Part shown: positions 61,374 to 64,000 of the stretch, one piece after another | Position numbering within the stretch: position 1 is the first letter of the stretch | Layout of the letters: each line of letters starts with the position of its first letter | Assembly: GCF_000518245.1 (NCBI RefSeq) | Contig: NZ_KI912403.1 | Coordinates: forward strand, 320,600 to 384,599 | Reading direction: 5' to 3' | Origin: Brachyspira alvinipulli ATCC 51933 | Lineage (GTDB): Bacteria > Spirochaetota > Brachyspiria > Brachyspirales > Brachyspiraceae | DNA length: 64,000 nt | Program-made: the position numbers and the translations under genes | Notes under the pieces: generated by a model | Told to the model about the DNA's origin: nothing | The model's input: the letters and a program-made list of their open reading frames with translations, nothing else | The model's database searches: none

Positions 61374-63776
61374 ATGGAAAAGAGAAAATCTATAGACAGT
61401 TTTTTTTTAGATCTATCTATGGGGCTACTTTGGGCAGAAAATACTAATGAAATAGATAGAGTTGTAGATTTGTTTTTAGAAAAAACTTGTCAATATTACG
61501 GTTTCGACTGCGGAGAAGTGTATTTCCCTAAAGGAGATTATCTAATTTTAAGAGGGGTATATGGTATTGACAGATACTATGTATGTAAAGTAGATTTTCC
61601 AATAGAAGCCAGTCATTGTAAAGAAATATTATATGAACAGCAAATATATATAGGAGCAAATATTAATCATACTGATATGGAAGTATTTTCAAATTATTCA
61701 TCGATATTTGTACTTCCTATATTTTTTTATGCTAAGCCTATAGGTGTAGTAGCTTTTAGAAATAAAGAAAATAAAATAGATTTTTACAACAGCATAGTAG
61801 ATGAAGTAAAAAATGTTATAGGTCATTTTGCTGTATATGCTAATAATGTACTTCAAAATGTAACATATCAGGAAAGAGATAAACAATTAAAATTGCTTAG
61901 AGAATTGTATATAAAATTAAGCGATGTTGATTATTTTGAGGACAATTTAACTCAATTAGCATATGATATAGCAAACATATTTACAGCAAGTAAGGCATTT
62001 ATAAGACTTAGAGATGAAAATGATAATTTGTATACTAGGTCAAGTTATGGTTTTCCGGATGATTTTGACTATTCTATTTTTGATGATAAAAAATATATAT
62101 ATCAATATCTAGATAATAATATTTATTATATAAACAATGCCTCAACACATGAAGACTATAGAAGATTTAAGGGAATAATAAACAGATCTATATTATTTAA
62201 TAGTATACCCGTCAAAAGAGGATGTATAGGCTATATAGCCGTCATAGATAAAATACCTGATGCGGTAAATCCATTAGGAGATTTTGATAATAATGATTTG
62301 AATTTATTTAACCCGCTTTTCACAAATATATCAAGCAGAATGTCAGAACATTACAATCTTATAGAATTAAGCAAAGCAAATGAAAAAAACACCAAACATA
62401 TGTCGCGTTTAAATACATTATACGACATAAGCAACATTTTATTAGAGCGTTCTAAAACTGAAGATATATTATTTTTACTTCTTACAATAGCAACAATAGG
62501 AGATGTATTTGCTTTTAATAGGGCATTTGCATTTCTTTATGACAAAGAATTTAATGTATTTAGAGGGCGTATGTGTGTTGCTCCAAAAAATGCAGATGAC
62601 GCAGGAATGATATGGAGAAATATGCAAAATATGGATAAGTATGCCCTTAGAGAAAAATTAATGCTTTCATTTGATAAAAGAAGTTTAGAAGATTCATGGG
62701 ATTTAAATCAGAAATTTTTAAATACTGTTATACCTAATAATAAAAACTGCAAATTATTTTTTGATGTATTTAATAATAAAAACAATATAAATGTAAAAGA
62801 TATAGATAGCAGCAGCGAAGAAATAAATCAAATAAAAAAATATACCGATATATTTGGCGACCATCCATTTGCAATAATACCAATAATGAATTCTATAAAT
62901 TGTATTGGAATGGTAGTGGTAGATAATCCATATAATGGAAAACCAATACCTGAAGACGATTTGGACTACCTAAGAATGTTTGGAAGGCAGGCTGCCGTAG
63001 CATTAGAATATTCTTCTCTTTATAATGAAATAGAAAAAAATAATAATGCACTTAAAGCAGCACAAAAAAGTTTATTAGATGTAAAAAGTTTAGCTATAAT
63101 AGGAGAAATGAGTTCATCTATGGCTCATAATTTAAGAAATTTCATAGTTCCTATAGCAGGATTTGCCAACAGACTTGTAAAGGTAAGCAAAGATGAAACT
63201 ATAAAAAATTATGCTCAGATAATTGCAAATGAGGTTGAAAATTTAGAAAATTATCTAAGAAGAAACTTATCATTTGCTAAAAGCATTAATTTAGAATTGG
63301 ATAATATCAATATTGAAGATATGATAAAATATTTAACTATTTTAGCAAAAGAATACATAAAAAAGAGCGGCAAAAATATAAAATTCTATGCTGTGAAAGT
63401 TACAAAAGAAAATATAGTAAAGTGGGATTATGGCAAAATGAATGATGTTATATCCAATCTTATAATTAATGCTATAGATGCTATAAATGACAGCGAAGAA
63501 GATTCTATTATCAGTGTTATATTTAATGATAATGCATATAAAGAATCTATGATAGATATAATAGTTGAAAATACCAATTCATACATAGAACCTGAATTGG
63601 CTGATAAAATATTCACTCCGTTTTTTACAACAAAAAGCCATGGTGTAGGAATAGGTTTAGCAATATCCAAAAGGATAGTAGAAGCACATGGCGGAAGTAT
63701 GATGGTAAAAAGTGTAAATAGCTGTTTTAAGGTAACAACATTTTTTGTTTCTATACCAATAAGTTTAAATAATTAA
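61374..63776 (+). CDS. GAF-domain sensor histidine kinase
   Basis: An 800-residue soluble kinase. About three GAF-like sensory domains fill residues 12-165, 175-335 and 350-555 (the first with [11 protein letters not shown], the third with [15 protein letters not shown]). A DHp helix pair carries the phospho-His (about 585) in [11 protein letters not shown]. The ATPase domain has an N-box ([15 protein letters not shown]), a G1 region ([20 protein letters not shown]) and a terminal [10 protein letters not shown]. No membrane helix is seen, so it senses cytoplasmic signals. No response regulator gene is adjacent; partners may be elsewhere in the genome. Confidence 0.88.
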   Translation: MEKRKSIDSFFLDLSMGLLWAENTNEIDRVVDLFLEKTCQYYGFDCGEVYFPKGDYLILRGVYGIDRYYVCKVDFPIEASHCKEILYEQQIYIGANINHTDMEVFSNYSSIFVLPIFFYAKPIGVVAFRNKENKIDFYNSIVDEVKNVIGHFAVYANNVLQNVTYQERDKQLKLLRELYIKLSDVDYFEDNLTQLAYDIANIFTASKAFIRLRDENDNLYTRSSYGFPDDFDYSIFDDKKYIYQYLDNNIYYINNASTHEDYRRFKGIINRSILFNSIPVKRGCIGYIAVIDKIPDAVNPLGDFDNNDLNLFNPLFTNISSRMSEHYNLIELSKANEKNTKHMSRLNTLYDISNILLERSKTEDILFLLLTIATIGDVFAFNRAFAFLYDKEFNVFRGRMCVAPKNADDAGMIWRNMQNMDKYALREKLMLSFDKRSLEDSWDLNQKFLNTVIPNNKNCKLFFDVFNNKNNINVKDIDSSSEEINQIKKYTDIFGDHPFAIIPIMNSINCIGMVVVDNPYNGKPIPEDDLDYLRMFGRQAAVALEYSSLYNEIEKNNNALKAAQKSLLDVKSLAIIGEMSSSMAHNLRNFIVPIAGFANRLVKVSKDETIKNYAQIIANEVENLENYLRRNLSFAKSINLELDNINIEDMIKYLTILAKEYIKKSGKNIKFYAVKVTKENIVKWDYGKMNDVISNLIINAIDAINDSEEDSIISVIFNDNAYKESMIDIIVENTNSYIEPELADKIFTPFFTTKSHGVGIGLAISKRIVEAHGGSMMVKSVNSCFKVTTFFVSIPISLNN

Positions 63777-63814
63777 TCATCATTTTCCGACAATTATTGG
63801 GGAGAGTTTTTATT

Positions 63815-64000
63815 ATGGCAAAAATAAGCGAAGCTGCTAAAGCAGAATGTACAAGGATGCAAAATAAATATAAAGATTTGCTTGCTGGTACTGAAGAGCT
63901 TTTAGCAAAAGTTGAAAAAGATTTATTATCTATAGAAGATCCGTTTGAAGCATCAAGAAAAAAAATCGATGCTGCCATACTTTATATTAGAGCATCTTCT
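63815..64000 (+). CDS. Unknown protein, 3' partial
   Basis: The first 62 residues only, starting MAKISEAAKAECTRMQNKYK and running off the window. GGGGAGAG lies before the ATG. The visible part is charged and helical (LLAKVEKDLLSIEDPF). The product is not recognisable. It follows the histidine kinase gene by 38 bp and may be in the same operon. Confidence 0.55.
   Translation, partial: MAKISEAAKAECTRMQNKYKDLLAGTEELLAKVEKDLLSIEDPFEASRKKIDAAILYIRASS

Overview
The window is very AT-rich chromosomal DNA of a host-associated anaerobic spirochaete, most likely a Brachyspira species. This is inferred from base composition and gene content: many ankyrin and TPR proteins, dihydroxyacetone kinase, a sialic acid uptake pair, diderm lipid A synthesis and lipoproteins with spirochaete-style lipoboxes. 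No rRNA, tRNA, transposase, phage gene or CRISPR array was seen. Both ends cut genes: a chemoreceptor-like gene at the left and an unknown gene at the right.

Layout. 1-4.0 kb: chemoreceptor-like protein, CvpA-like protein and a selenium/sulfur carrier operon (YedF, cysteine desulfurase-like enzyme, DUF3343). 4-10.5 kb: sialic acid mutarotase and sodium symporter behind a near-consensus promoter with a palindromic operator, a divergent Crp/Fnr regulator, a TPR protein, an Rrf2 regulator and a beta-propeller lipoprotein. 10.7-16.9 kb: amidohydrolase lipoprotein, c-di-AMP cyclase with its YbbR partner, NusG-II and HepI-like proteins, and an LTA-synthase-like enzyme. 17-21.6 kb: three secreted families, each in two tandem copies (outer membrane barrel, metzincin-motif lipoprotein, PepSY-like protein). 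22-26.6 kb: an ankyrin protein, dhaKLM and a HEAT-repeat protein. 26.8-35.1 kb: an ABC exporter operon, ankyrin and TPR proteins, a MalY/PatB-type lyase and a prolyl-aminopeptidase-like hydrolase.

35.1-45.9 kb is the accessory core. Six minus-strand genes encode one membrane-anchored protein family that I cannot assign. One copy is fused to ankyrin repeats, and one is broken by two one-base slips in A7 tracts. Between them lie hairpin repeats, a 103-bp tandem repeat inside a predicted 500-nt leader, a possible small gene, and a toxin-antitoxin pair whose YoeB-like toxin is frameshifted.

45.9-64 kb returns to mostly core genes: formate/nitrite channel, PBP-like protein, dnaN with two decayed gene fragments downstream, TrpR-like regulator, HemW, a sigma-70 factor, a response-regulator-LpxC fusion, glyS, a lipoprotein, GNAT, thiD, an atypical receiver-PilZ protein, a GH13 enzyme and a GAF histidine kinase. 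Several genes appear to have promoters only 6-10 nt before the start codon and no ribosome binding site, suggesting leaderless transcripts.
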